Source of the DNA: Mycobacterium sp. DL440
Lineage (GTDB): Bacteria; Actinomycetota; Actinomycetes; Mycobacteriales; Mycobacteriaceae
Direction: 5' to 3'
Assembly (NCBI RefSeq): GCF_011745145.1
Contig: NZ_CP050191.1
Span: 5,068,325-5,132,324, forward strand
Length of the DNA: 64,000 bases
Shown: positions 10,061 through 18,380 of the stretch, piece by piece
Position numbering within the stretch: the stretch's first letter is position 1
Layout of the letters: the number at the start of each line of letters is the position of its first letter
The notes under the pieces: generated by a model
Seen by the model: the letters and a program-made list of their open reading frames with translations, nothing else
Told to the model about the DNA's origin: nothing
The model's database searches: none
Made by a program: the position numbers and the translations under genes

Positions 10061-10830
10061 GTCTGAACTCCCAACGTCCGACGGCGGCCCCGGGTGAGCG
10101 CCGCCAAGACCAACAACAGAGCGAATCCGAGCAGCAGGGTGGCCAGCGAGGCCGCCACCGACGTCGCGCCGTCGCTCTTCCCGATCGCCACGATCTGGAC
10201 CGGAAGCGTCTCGAAGCCGCTCAGCGAGGCGACGGTGTATTCACCGAGCACCACCGCAATCGAAATGAAGGCCGCAGACAGGATCCCGGACCAGATGTTG
10301 GGCACGATCACCCGGGCGATCGTCGACAACCAACCGGCCCCCAGCGATCGGGCAGCCTCTGACAACGTCTGCAGGTCGATCGCGGACAGCGCGGAATCGA
10401 TTGCCCGGTAGGCGAACGGCAGTACCAGCACGACATAGACGAACGTCAGCGTGAGCGCCGATTCGCCGAGAAGGTAAGTGACCCATAGATACACGTTGCG
10501 CAGGCCCACCACGATCACTAGGGCCGGGATGGTCAACGGCAGCAGGCACAGAAACTCCACGAACGGTGCGGCCCAGCGGGCCCGCACACGCACCCAGATC
10601 ATCGTCGGCACCAACAGCACCAGCATCGCGATGACGGTGAACACCGCGAGCAGCAGTGAGATGAGAATGGCGTGATACAACGCCTCATCGGCGACCAGGT
10701 TGCGCCATGCCGCGCCGGTGCGCCCGCCGGCGAGCAGGTTGCGGGTGGAGAAGTCGGCCATGGCGTAGAGGGGAAACAGGAAGAACAAGCCGAACGCCAC
10801 CCAGAGCGCCACACGGGCACCGCGGTTCAT
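10057..10830 (-). CDS. ABC importer permease, second membrane subunit
   Basis: This 257-residue membrane protein has about six hydrophobic helices, starting after MNRGARVALWVAFGLFFLF. The EAA loop that docks on the ATPase reads EAARSLGAGWLSTIARVIVP. The start at 10830 is chosen because it overlaps the upstream permease stop by four bases (ATGA); a much longer in-frame reading back to 11151 runs inside that gene and is an artefact. The two permeases are similar in size and would form the heterodimeric channel. Confidence 0.93.
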   Translation of the reverse strand: MNRGARVALWVAFGLFFLFPLYAMADFSTRNLLAGGRTGAAWRNLVADEALYHAILISLLLAVFTVIAMLVLLVPTMIWVRVRARWAAPFVEFLCLLPLTIPALVIVVGLRNVYLWVTYLLGESALTLTFVYVVLVLPFAYRAIDSALSAIDLQTLSEAARSLGAGWLSTIARVIVPNIWSGILSAAFISIAVVLGEYTVASLSGFETLPVQIVAIGKSDGATSVAASLATLLLGFALLLVLAALTRGRRRTLGVQT

Positions 10831-11699
10831 TTGAGCCACCTCGCGGTGCGGCGCACCAGGGCGTTGTAGGCGATCATCACCACGGCCACCACCACGATCA
10901 TCTCGCACGCCAGCGCGTAGGCGAAGCCGGACTGACCCAGCACGACCTCGCTGGTGAGTGCGGCGCGGATCAACAACGGCACGATCGGACTGCCCTGACT
11001 TACCAGAGCCGCCGCGGTGGCATAGGCGGCAAACGCATTGGCGAACAACAACAACGCCGATCCCAGGAACGCCGGGGTCAGCAGCGGCACCGCGACCTCC
11101 CGCAGGTACTGCCACCGGGACGCACCGAGGCTCACCGCGGCCTCGCGCCACTGCTCACGCAACCCCTCGAGGGCGGGCAGGAAGACGATCACCATCAACG
11201 GGATCTGGAAGTAGCTGTAGACCAGGATCAACCCGCCCAGTCCGTACAGCCAGCCCGAACCGGCCAGGTCCCAGCCGAGGTTCTCTTTGACCCACAGCGT
11301 CAGCACGCCGTTGAGCCCGATGGTGGCCAGGAATGCGAAAGCCAGCGCCACGCCGCCGAACTGGGCCAGCACACTGCACAGCGCCAGCACCGTGCGCCGA
11401 AGCATCGACGCCGGCGGGCTGCTGACGATCAACCAGGCCAGCACCGCACCCAGCACCGCCCCGATCAGCGCTGTACTGGCCGACAGCGCAATACTTTTCG
11501 CGAGCGCCGCCAGTGCGGTGCCGGAGAACAGCGCGGCGATGCGGTCGAGTGAGAACGATCCATCGGCGAAGAACGCCATGACGATCACCGTCACCGTCGG
11601 CACGATCAGGAACACCGTCACCACCGCCACGAACGGCAGCAATGGCAGCGCGTCACGGATGTCCGCGCGCAGATCCCGACGAGTTGTACTACCCGGCAT
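10827..11699 (-). CDS. ABC importer permease, first membrane subunit
   Basis: This 290-residue protein has six predicted membrane helices (first at about residues 20-42, LLPFVAVVTVFLIVPTVTVI) and an EAA loop, EAAVSLGASRWQYLREVAVP, before the last helices. The fold matches the FbpB/PhnU/PotB class of binding-protein-dependent permeases. It starts nine bases after the binding-protein gene stops and its own stop overlaps the next permease, so all four importer genes form one operon reading leftward. Confidence 0.93.
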   Translation of the reverse strand: MPGSTTRRDLRADIRDALPLLPFVAVVTVFLIVPTVTVIVMAFFADGSFSLDRIAALFSGTALAALAKSIALSASTALIGAVLGAVLAWLIVSSPPASMLRRTVLALCSVLAQFGGVALAFAFLATIGLNGVLTLWVKENLGWDLAGSGWLYGLGGLILVYSYFQIPLMVIVFLPALEGLREQWREAAVSLGASRWQYLREVAVPLLTPAFLGSALLLFANAFAAYATAAALVSQGSPIVPLLIRAALTSEVVLGQSGFAYALACEMIVVVAVVMIAYNALVRRTARWLK

Positions 11700-11707
11700 G
11701 GCGTACT

Positions 11708-12847
11708 TCAGCCGATCGCCTTGGCCCAGTTGTCGGCCAGATACTTGTTGGCCGTGTCGGTTTGGGCCTGGGTGGCAACCGTCACCGGACCGTCGATGGG
11801 GGGCAACTGACCGAACGCCGCGCGGTCCGCTGTGCCGGCCAGGATCATCTTGTCGGCGCGCACCGGCCGAACCCCGCCCTTGGCGTACAGGTTCTGGCCC
11901 TCGTCGCTGAACAGGAATTCCTGCCAGAGCCGGGCCGCCGCCGGATGGGGTGCGTCCTTGTTGATCGCCTGGAAATAGTACCCGGCGACCAACGCCTCAT
12001 GGGGAACCATCACCTGCCAGCCGGGGACCTTCTGGCTCTCGGTGCCGTTGAGGTAATTCCAGTCGATCACCACCGGGGTCTGCCCCGATTCGATGGTGGC
12101 CGGGGTCGGATCCAACGGCAGGAAGTTGCCTACCTCGTTGAGCTTTTCGAAGAACGCGACTCCCGGGGCGATGTCGTCGGCCGACCCGCCCTGCGCCACC
12201 GCCGCCATCAGCACCCCGGCGAACGCGGCGCCGGCCTGGGTCGGGTCCCCGTTGAGCGCGACCATGCCGTGGTACTCGGGCTTGAGCAGATCTTCGACCG
12301 AGGTGATCGGCGGAACTTTCGTCGAATCGAAGCCGATGGACATGAAGCCGGCGTAGTCGTTGACCCAGGTGCCGTCCGGATCCTTGAGCTTCTCGGGGAT
12401 CTCGTCGAACGTGGCCACCTTGTAGGGAGCGAACATCGACGTGTTCGCGAGCGCCACCGACTGTCCGAGGTCGAACACGTCGGGCGCGGTGCTCTTGCCC
12501 TTCTGCTGGTTGGCCGCGTTGATCTCTTCCTGGCTGGAACCGTCGGGCTGCGCCGAGTTCACCTCGATGCCGTACTTCTCCTCGAAGGCCTTGATGATGG
12601 CGCCGTAGTTGGCCCAATCCGGGGGCAGCGCAATCACATTGAGTTCACCTTCGGCCTTGGCAGCCGCGACGAGCTTGTCCATCCCGCCGAAGTCGGCCGC
12701 GGACTTGGCCTCGGCGACCTTGACACCGGTATCGGTGTCACCACCGGCAGCACCCTTCTGCGGCGGCGCGCACGCCGCCAGACCCACCGCGACGAGTGCC
12801 GATGCGGCCAGAGCCGCAGATGCGGTCACGATCCGAGACGTGATCAT
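11708..12847 (-). CDS. Lipoprotein solute-binding protein of the ABC importer (iron/aminoethylphosphonate class)
   Basis: This lipid-anchored periplasmic-side binding protein captures the substrate for the importer. The signal peptide ends in the lipobox GLAAC with the modified Cys at residue 26. The body has the family 1/6 extracellular solute-binding fold (LVAAAKAEGELNVIALPPDW, FEEKYGIEV), as in ferric-iron, polyamine and 2-aminoethylphosphonate binding proteins. The ATG at 12847 is chosen over an in-frame TTG at 12853 because GAAGGG lies eight bases upstream. Because a phosphonate-type operon sits at 1-1287, aminoethylphosphonate is one candidate substrate, but nothing in this gene proves it; polyamines and iron are the alternatives. 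Confidence 0.88.
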   Translation of the reverse strand: MITSRIVTASAALAASALVAVGLAACAPPQKGAAGGDTDTGVKVAEAKSAADFGGMDKLVAAAKAEGELNVIALPPDWANYGAIIKAFEEKYGIEVNSAQPDGSSQEEINAANQQKGKSTAPDVFDLGQSVALANTSMFAPYKVATFDEIPEKLKDPDGTWVNDYAGFMSIGFDSTKVPPITSVEDLLKPEYHGMVALNGDPTQAGAAFAGVLMAAVAQGGSADDIAPGVAFFEKLNEVGNFLPLDPTPATIESGQTPVVIDWNYLNGTESQKVPGWQVMVPHEALVAGYYFQAINKDAPHPAAARLWQEFLFSDEGQNLYAKGGVRPVRADKMILAGTADRAAFGQLPPIDGPVTVATQAQTDTANKYLADNWAKAIG

Positions 12848-12947
12848 TACCAAACCCTTCGTTGGTCACCAAGCGCGCACCGGAACCCTATCGCGGGCCG
12901 GCAGCACGGGAGCGGTCCAGCGGTGGACGGTGGCAATACCGGCTGAC

Positions 12948-12953
12948 TAGGGT
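12948..12953 (+). promoter_or_regulatory. -10 box TAGGGT of a leaderless transcript
   Basis: TAGGGT ends eight bases before the ATG at 12962; no ribosome site lies between. It is divergent from the importer operon and would drive the small secreted-protein gene. Confidence 0.5.
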
Positions 12954-12961
12954 TGGCGCCC

Positions 12962-13375
12962 ATGACGCCCATCCGCACGACCCTCACACGTCGGTGGCGT
13001 CCGCTCGCCACAGCTGCCGCCTTCGTGGGCCTCTGCGCCGCAGCTCAGTCGACCATCGCACCCGCCTCGGCAGCCTTCGACGTGCAGGGATACGAGGCGT
13101 GTACCTCTACGACGGCACCCGGTCCCGACCAGAACTTCGACCCCGTCGCCACGAGCTGCTGCATCGATAACGCCGGAGTCCCTGCCAACACCACCTACGG
13201 CGTGGGCTGTGTCGCGCCCGTCGAGAATCCGCCAGAGGACTATCGGCCCACGATCGTCATGCCAAGCCGGCCCACGCCGCCGGGAGAGGGTGACGACCTG
13301 AACCACGACGAGCTCATGAAGCTGCCGCCACTCCCGGGTGAGGGTGAGCTGCCCGGGGATGTACCGCCACCCTGA
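12962..13375 (+). CDS. Small secreted Cys- and Pro-rich protein, unknown function
   Basis: The 137-residue product has a basic N-terminus (TTLTRRWRP) and a hydrophobic stretch ending in PASAAFD, a typical Sec signal peptide cleaved near residue 37. The mature part is short and has four clustered cysteines (YEACTSTT, TSCCIDN, GVGCVAP), suggesting two disulfides, and ends in a proline-rich tail (PPGEGDD ... GDVPPP). No catalytic motif is visible. It is an exported or cell-wall-associated protein; I do not recognise a named family. Confidence 0.72.
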   Translation: MTPIRTTLTRRWRPLATAAAFVGLCAAAQSTIAPASAAFDVQGYEACTSTTAPGPDQNFDPVATSCCIDNAGVPANTTYGVGCVAPVENPPEDYRPTIVMPSRPTPPGEGDDLNHDELMKLPPLPGEGELPGDVPPP

Positions 13376-13397
13376 GACGTCGCCGGTGTCATCCACA

Positions 13398-13403
13398 TAA
13401 TCT
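13398..13403 (+). promoter_or_regulatory. -10 box TAATCT that decides the start of the PPOX gene
   Basis: TAATCT ends six bases before the ATG at 13410 and only three before an alternative GTG at 13407. The usual 6-8 base distance selects the ATG as the leaderless start. Confidence 0.55.
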
Positions 13404-13409
13404 GGAGTG

Positions 13410-13838
13410 ATGGCTGATCTCGATGCCGCAACGCGATTCGCCGCGGCACCCTGCGCGATACTTGCAACGCTGGGCGCCGACGGTGCACCGCATCTGGTGC
13501 CGGTGGTGTTCGCGGTCCTGCTATCTGGCGACGGACCCACACCGGCCACGATCTACACGGCCGTGGACGCCAAACCCAAATCTACCCAGCGACTGCGCCG
13601 GCTGGCCAACATCGAGGGCGATGCCCGGGTCAGCCTGCTGGTCGACCACTACGCCGACGAATGGGCGCGCCTGTGGTGGGTACGCGCCGACGGGCGGGCG
13701 GCAGTCCATCACAGTGGTGATGCGATGGCCACGGGTTACGGGCTGTTACGCGCGAAATACCCGCAGTACGAGCGCATTGCACTCAATGGCCCGGTGATCA
13801 CCGTCGACGTCACGCACTGGTCGTCCTGGCAGGCGTGA
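13410..13838 (+). CDS. F420-type PPOX-fold oxidoreductase (Rv0121c-like)
   Basis: This 142-residue protein is a single split-barrel domain: [20 protein letters not shown] (about 17-36) is the first strand pair, [20 protein letters not shown] is the cofactor-phosphate region, and the C-terminus ends THWSSWQA. It matches the TIGR03668-type group that includes M. tuberculosis Rv0121c, placed in the F420-dependent flavin/deazaflavin oxidoreductase superfamily. The substrate is unknown. It precedes the EF-G2 gene, as in M. tuberculosis (Rv0121c-Rv0120c), with a 205-base spacer holding a nested dyad. Confidence 0.85.
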   Translation: MADLDAATRFAAAPCAILATLGADGAPHLVPVVFAVLLSGDGPTPATIYTAVDAKPKSTQRLRRLANIEGDARVSLLVDHYADEWARLWWVRADGRAAVHHSGDAMATGYGLLRAKYPQYERIALNGPVITVDVTHWSSWQA

Positions 13839-13887
13839 CAGCGCTCAGAGCATCTGGCATACGCCGATTTCTACTGCCGGGTCGCGA

Positions 13888-13921
13888 TTTCTGCTGCGGA
13901 CCAGCAGCCACAGTGCAGAAA
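13888..13921. repeat. Nested inverted repeats in the leader of fusA2
   Basis: CTGCTG (13891-13896) pairs with CAGCAG (13902-13907), and outside them TTTCTGC (13888-13894) can instead pair with GCAGAAA (13915-13921). The two pairings share bases and exclude each other, so the leader could fold two ways. It lies 120 bases before fusA2. Confidence 0.35.
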
Positions 13922-14043
13922 GCGGCGGGACTCGACGGTCACCGACCGACGCAGATCTTGTGCTCCAGCTCACATCGGGGAATGGTGGAGAGCAGGTCCG
14001 GCGGGCCGCAGCGGGGCGCCCCGGGGACACCAGGAGGAGTGCC

Positions 14044-16233
14044 ATGGCGGACAAGACGCATTCGGCCGGCAACGGGGCTGTTCCCACCGCGGACAGCCCC
14101 GCCGCCATTCGCAACGTCGTGCTCGTCGGGCCATCGGGTGCAGGCAAGACCACCCTCGTGGAGGCGCTGCTGGTCGCCGCCGGGGTGTTGAACCGGGCCG
14201 GTTCGGTGGTCGACGGGTCGACGGTCTGCGATTTCGACGAGGCTGAGATCGGCCAGCAGCGCTCGGTCGGGCTGTCGCTGGCCCCGTTGCAGCACAACGG
14301 AATCAAGGTCAATCTGATCGACACCCCCGGATACGCGGATTTTGTCGGGGAACTCCGTGCCGGGCTGCGTGCCGCCGATTGCGCGCTGTTCGTCATCGCG
14401 GCCAACGAGGAGATCGACGAACCGACGAAGGCGTTGTGGCAGGAATGCGCAGCAGTGGGCATGCCGCGGGCGGTGGTGATCACCAAGCTCGATCACGCCC
14501 GCGCCAACTACGCTAATGCACTGGCCGGCGCGCAGCAGGCGTTCGGTGACAACGTGGCCCCGCTGTACTTCCCGGCCGGGGAGGGCGTCATCGGTCTGCT
14601 CACCCGCACGTTCTACTGCTACAGCGACGGCACCAGGACCACCCGGCCACCCGACGGCGCCTATGACGACGAGATCGCCGAACTCCGCGGCTCCCTGATC
14701 GAGGGCATCATCGAGGAGTCCGAGGACGAGACGCTGATGGAGCGCTACCTCGGCGGCGAGGAGATCGACGAGGCGGTGTTGATCGCCGACCTGGAGAAGG
14801 CCGTGGCCCGCGGCTCGTTCTTCCCGGTGATCCCGGTGTGCAGCGGATCCGGGATCGGCACGCTCGAACTGCTGGAGATCGCCACCCGCGGCTTCCCGTC
14901 ACCGCCCGAGCACCGCCTGCCCGAGGTGTTCGCGGCCAGTGGCGCGGCCCGCAAACCGATGAGCTGCGACCCGTCCGGACCGCTGCTGGCCGAGGTGGTG
15001 AAGACGACGTCGGATCCATATGTCGGCAGGGTCAGCCTGGTCCGGGTTTTCTCCGGCACCATCAGGCCCGACGCCACTGTGCATGTGTCGGGCCATTTTT
15101 CTGCGTTCAACGGATCCGTGGCGCCGGCCGGCTCGCACGGGCACGCCGACTCAGGCCCGATTGCCGGCCACGCCGACCACGATGAGGACGAGCGCATCGG
15201 CACCCTGTCCTTCCCGCTGGGCAAGCAGCAGCGCCCGGCACCGTCGGTGGTGGCCGGGGACATCTGCGCGATCGGGCGGCTCAGCCGGGCCGAGACCGGT
15301 GACACCCTCAGCGACAAGGCCGATCCGCTGGTGTTGCGCCCGTGGACCATGCCCGACCCGCTGCTGCCGATCGCGGTGCAGCCCCGTGCCAAGACCGATG
15401 AGGACAAGCTGTCTGTCGGGTTGCAGCGGCTGGCCGCCGAGGATCCCACGCTGCGCATCGAGCAGAATCCGGAAACCCACCAGATCGTGCTGTGGTGCAT
15501 GGGTGAGGCCCACGCCGCAGTGGTGCTCGACGCGTTGTCTCGGCGCTACGGGGTATCGGTGGACACCGTCGAGCTGCGGGTACCACTGCGGGAAACGCTC
15601 GGCGGCAAGGCAAAAGGGCACGGTAGGCATGTCAAACAGTCCGGCGGGCACGGGCAGTACGCGGTCTGCGCCATCGAGGTCGAGCCGCTGCCGGAGGGCA
15701 CCGGATTCGAATTCGTCGACAAGGTCGTCGGCGGATCGGTACCGCGCCAGTTCATCCCGAGCGTCGAGAAGGGCGTGCGGGCCCAGATGGAAAAGGGAAT
15801 GGTCGGCGATCACGGCGAGGCCGGCTACCCCGTCGTCGATATCCGGGTCACGCTGGTCGACGGCAAGGCTCACAGTGTCGACTCGTCGGATTTCGCCTTC
15901 CAGATGGCAGGCGGTCTGGCCTTGCGGGAAGCCGCTGCGGCGGCCGGTGTGAGCCTGCTCGAGCCGATCGCCGACGTGACCGTGGTGGTGCCCGACGATC
16001 TGGTGGGCGCGGTGATGAGCGATCTGGCGAGCCGGCGCGGCCGCGTGCTCGGTACCGACAAGGCCGATGAGGATCGGACCCTGGTGAAGGCGGAAATTCC
16101 CGAGGTCGAACTGACCCGGTACGCGATCGATCTGCGGTCACTGTCACATGGCGCGGGCGCCTTCACCCGGCAGTTCGCCCGTTACGAGCCGATGCCCGAA
16201 TCCGCTGCGGCACGGGTACGCCGCACCGCGTAG
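14044..16233 (+). CDS. fusA2: Elongation factor G-like GTPase EF-G2
   Basis: This 729-residue EF-G paralogue has the G domain (P-loop GPSGAGKTT at 29-37, DTPG at 93-96, TKLD at 147-150), domain II, and the EF-G III-V domains with the EGTGFEF-type and SFAFQMAGGLALREA regions. AGGAGG lies seven bases before the ATG. Switch I is atypical: where EF-G has RGITI, it reads RSVGL, losing the Mg-coordinating Thr. Domain II holds a His-rich insert (SHGHADSGPIAGHADHD). M. smegmatis EFG2 is reported to bind GTP but lack ribosome-dependent GTPase and to be dispensable, which the switch I change would explain. Rv0120c is the M. tuberculosis counterpart. Its cellular role is unknown. Confidence 0.92.
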   Translation: MADKTHSAGNGAVPTADSPAAIRNVVLVGPSGAGKTTLVEALLVAAGVLNRAGSVVDGSTVCDFDEAEIGQQRSVGLSLAPLQHNGIKVNLIDTPGYADFVGELRAGLRAADCALFVIAANEEIDEPTKALWQECAAVGMPRAVVITKLDHARANYANALAGAQQAFGDNVAPLYFPAGEGVIGLLTRTFYCYSDGTRTTRPPDGAYDDEIAELRGSLIEGIIEESEDETLMERYLGGEEIDEAVLIADLEKAVARGSFFPVIPVCSGSGIGTLELLEIATRGFPSPPEHRLPEVFAASGAARKPMSCDPSGPLLAEVVKTTSDPYVGRVSLVRVFSGTIRPDATVHVSGHFSAFNGSVAPAGSHGHADSGPIAGHADHDEDERIGTLSFPLGKQQRPAPSVVAGDICAIGRLSRAETGDTLSDKADPLVLRPWTMPDPLLPIAVQPRAKTDEDKLSVGLQRLAAEDPTLRIEQNPETHQIVLWCMGEAHAAVVLDALSRRYGVSVDTVELRVPLRETLGGKAKGHGRHVKQSGGHGQYAVCAIEVEPLPEGTGFEFVDKVVGGSVPRQFIPSVEKGVRAQMEKGMVGDHGEAGYPVVDIRVTLVDGKAHSVDSSDFAFQMAGGLALREAAAAAGVSLLEPIADVTVVVPDDLVGAVMSDLASRRGRVLGTDKADEDRTLVKAEIPEVELTRYAIDLRSLSHGAGAFTRQFARYEPMPESAAARVRRTA

Positions 16234-16240
16234 TCGTCTT

Positions 16241-16801
16241 TCAGCTCCCCATCGAGGCATAGAACTCGTCGCTGCCCGCGCCGTCCTCAAGCTGGACGTC
16301 GAAGGTGTTCAGGGCGAAGGCCAGCGTGCTGTAGCCGCCGAAGGTGAACATCAGGTCCATCCGTTGCCGCTCGTCGAGCCGCTGCCCCAAGCGTTCCCAG
16401 ACCGGGGCCGACATCCTCGACCCGCTGTGCAGCTCGTCGACCGCATCCAGCACGGCCTGGTCGAATTCATCTGCCGCCGAGCCGCTTTGAGCTGCCTCGA
16501 CATCAGCCTCGGTCAACCCCACCTGCCGCGCCATCGCGCTGTGATGACCCCACTCATACACACAGCCGTGGTGGAAAGCGGTACGCAGGACCGCCAGCTC
16601 ACGGATGCGCTCAGGCAGCGTGGAGCCCTTCTGCAGGTATGTGTTGAACGGCAGGAAGGCCCCAGCCAACGCGGGGTGGCGTACCAGCGTCGACAACGCG
16701 TTGCCCACCTTGTCCGGGCGGCGGCGCTCCGGCGGCACCGTGGAGGCCAACGCCTCGCGTGCCTGATCGTCCCAGTCTTCTGCCGGCAATGGCGTCAACA
16801 T
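16241..16801 (-). CDS. Carboxymuconolactone decarboxylase/AhpD-like protein
   Basis: This 186-residue all-helical protein has the core AhpD signature region LAVLRTAFHHGCVYEWGHH (about 68-86). The fold's catalytic ExxCxxC-xxxH arrangement is reduced: a Cys in HHGC and the downstream YEWGHH are kept but the second Cys is absent. It may still be a peroxidase-like or decarboxylase-like protein, or act on a small organic substrate. It is divergent from a TetR gene across an 87-base spacer containing a 28-base perfect palindrome, so it is very probably repressed by that TetR protein. Confidence 0.82.
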   Translation of the reverse strand: MLTPLPAEDWDDQAREALASTVPPERRRPDKVGNALSTLVRHPALAGAFLPFNTYLQKGSTLPERIRELAVLRTAFHHGCVYEWGHHSAMARQVGLTEADVEAAQSGSAADEFDQAVLDAVDELHSGSRMSAPVWERLGQRLDERQRMDLMFTFGGYSTLAFALNTFDVQLEDGAGSDEFYASMGS

Positions 16802-16814
16802 GCGATAGCCCTAC

Positions 16815-16824
16815 TTTACGATCG
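16815..16824. promoter_or_regulatory. Second copy of the TTTACGATCG half-operator
   Basis: TTTACGATCG here repeats the centre of the large palindrome, where it lies at 16837-16846. The two copies are 22 bases apart, about two helical turns, so two repressor dimers could bind on the same face. This copy lies 14 bases upstream of the AhpD-like gene start. Confidence 0.5.
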
Positions 16825-16830
16825 ACTAGT

Positions 16831-16858
16831 AATCTCCTTTACGATCGTAAAGGAGATT
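16831..16858. promoter_or_regulatory. Perfect 28-base palindrome, TetR operator
   Basis: The left half AATCTCCTTTACGA is followed directly by its exact reverse complement. It lies in the divergent spacer between the AhpD-like gene and the TetR gene and ends 30 bases before the TetR start. Perfect symmetry over 28 bases with the core TTTACGATCGTAAA strongly indicates the site of the adjacent TetR protein. It would control both directions. Confidence 0.8.
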
Positions 16859-16888
16859 CCGCCGCAGCGCACACGAGAGGACGAACCG

Positions 16889-17464
16889 ATGGACACCGCC
16901 ACGGCCGAACCGGCCGGCTCGAACACCACCCGAGCACGCCTCGTCGAGGCGGCCGTCGGCCTGTTCACCCGGCACGGCTTCGCGGGGACATCGCTGCAGA
17001 TGATCGCCGATGAACTGGGCTTCACCAAGGCCGCCATCTACTACCACTTCCGCACCCGCGAACAACTGCTGACAGCCGTCCTGGACCCGGTGCTGGCGCA
17101 ACTTCAGCGGATCGTCGAGGAGGCCGAGACGCACCGCGGTGTGCACGCCCGGGCCGACCACATGGTGCGCGGCTACGCCGATCTGGCTGTCCACAATCGG
17201 GCGTTGGTCGCGGTTCTGTCCAGCGACCCGAGCGTGGACGAAGCCCTGCGCACCCGGCCCGAATGGGACACCCTGATCGACCGTCAGTTGGCCCTGCTGG
17301 CCGATGTCGATCCCGGCCCGGCGGGCACGGTCAGGGCGGCGATGGTGTTTGCAGGAATCGCCGGGGGCGCCGGTATCGCCCCGCCGGACCTACCCGATGA
17401 GCGGCTCCACAGCCTCCTGACCGATGCCGCGCGCCGCACTCTCGGCCTGCGCATCAGACGCTGA
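16889..17464 (+). CDS. TetR-family transcriptional regulator
   Basis: This 191-residue regulator has a standard TetR DNA-binding domain: RARLVEAAVGLFTRHGFAGT, then the recognition helix in FTKAAIYYHFRTREQLL (about residues 47-63). The C-terminal ligand domain is helical and has no recognisable signature. GAGAGG precedes the ATG. Its operator is almost certainly the 28-base palindrome 30 bases upstream, so it should repress itself and the divergent AhpD-like gene, and perhaps the SDR gene that follows 59 bases downstream. The ligand is unknown but probably a substrate of the AhpD-like protein or the SDR. Confidence 0.93.
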   Translation: MDTATAEPAGSNTTRARLVEAAVGLFTRHGFAGTSLQMIADELGFTKAAIYYHFRTREQLLTAVLDPVLAQLQRIVEEAETHRGVHARADHMVRGYADLAVHNRALVAVLSSDPSVDEALRTRPEWDTLIDRQLALLADVDPGPAGTVRAAMVFAGIAGGAGIAPPDLPDERLHSLLTDAARRTLGLRIRR

Positions 17465-17488
17465 CGAAAAGTTTTGCGATTCAGAGTT

Positions 17489-17514
17489 TTACCGAAATGC
17501 GCGGCTTACCGAAA
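17489..17514 (+). repeat. Direct repeat TTACCGAAA, second copy overlapping the SDR ribosome site
   Basis: TTACCGAAA occurs at 17489-17497 and 17506-17514, 17 bases apart. The second copy runs into the GAAAGGA ribosome site of the SDR gene. It could be a binding site for a protein or RNA affecting translation, or chance. Confidence 0.3.
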
Positions 17515-17523
17515 GGAACAGTT

Positions 17524-18231
17524 ATGACAGTCAAGACAGCTTTGGTGACCGGAGGTGCCTCCGGAATCGGCAAGGCGATCGCCGAGCGGCTGACGGCCGA
17601 TGGATACCAGGTGGCCACCCTCGACCTCAATGCAACCGACGACGCGCACTCCTACGCGGCCGACGTCACCGACCGGGCCCAGGTCGATGCCGTCTTCAAG
17701 GCGGTTCGCGAGCAGTTGGGCCCCGTCACGATCCTGGTCAACTCGGCCGGTCTCAGCGATTTCACGCCGTTCACCGAGCTCACCTTCGAGCGTTGGCAGA
17801 AGGTCGTCGACGTCAACCTCAACGGCGTCTTCCATGTCGTGCAGGCCGCGCTGCCCGACATGATCGCCGCGGGCTGGGGCCGCATCGTCAACATCTCCTC
17901 GTCGAGCACGCATTCCGGCGTGCCGTACATGTCGGACTACGTGGCCGCCAAGTCCGCCGTCAACGGGTTGACCAAGTCGCTGGCCCTGGAATTCGGCCCG
18001 GCCGGGATCACGGTGAATGCCGTACCGCCGGGTTTCATCGACACGCCGATGCTGCGGGCGGCCGAATCTCGCGGTGAGCTGGGCGACATCCAGAACACCA
18101 TCAACGCCACCCCGGTGCGGCGGATAGGGCGACCGGAAGACATTGCAGCAACCTGTTCGTTCCTCATCTCGGAGCAGGCCGGCTACATCACCGGCCAGGT
18201 CGTCGGCGTGAACGGCGGCAGAAATACCTGA
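17524..18231 (+). CDS. Short-chain dehydrogenase/reductase (FabG-like)
   Basis: This 235-residue classical SDR has the cofactor site TGGASGIG at 9-16, NSAG at 73-76, and the catalytic Ser-Tyr-Lys set with Y139 and K143 (YVAAK). An acidic DLN after beta2 suggests NAD preference. FabG-like SDRs reduce or oxidise beta-hydroxyacyl or secondary alcohol groups; the exact substrate cannot be assigned. AAAGGA precedes the ATG. The gene follows the TetR gene by 59 bases on the same strand and may be part of its regulon. Confidence 0.9.
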   Translation: MTVKTALVTGGASGIGKAIAERLTADGYQVATLDLNATDDAHSYAADVTDRAQVDAVFKAVREQLGPVTILVNSAGLSDFTPFTELTFERWQKVVDVNLNGVFHVVQAALPDMIAAGWGRIVNISSSSTHSGVPYMSDYVAAKSAVNGLTKSLALEFGPAGITVNAVPPGFIDTPMLRAAESRGELGDIQNTINATPVRRIGRPEDIAATCSFLISEQAGYITGQVVGVNGGRNT

Positions 18232-18380
18232 TCAGCGCTTACGCTGTGACGGGGGTCTCCCAATCCTGGCAATTTGATGTTCGCCGCATTGGGCGGCTTG
18301 TAGTTGCAGTTGTCTCTAGTTGTTTGCGACAGTTTTGCTCACTTCCTAGCTGGCTGCGTCAATAATTCGGAGGTTTGCGC

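Noticed and set aside
10057..11151. Longer permease gene starting at 11151
   Set aside because: The extra N-terminal 107 residues are Arg/Gly-rich, lie inside the first permease gene, and the ATG at 10830 has the coupled ATGA overlap.
11642..12946. Open frame of 434 codons on the plus strand, opposite the solute-binding protein gene
   Set aside because: It is the antisense shadow of a well-recognised lipoprotein gene, has Gly/Arg/His-biased low-complexity composition, and has no ribosome site or recognisable domain.
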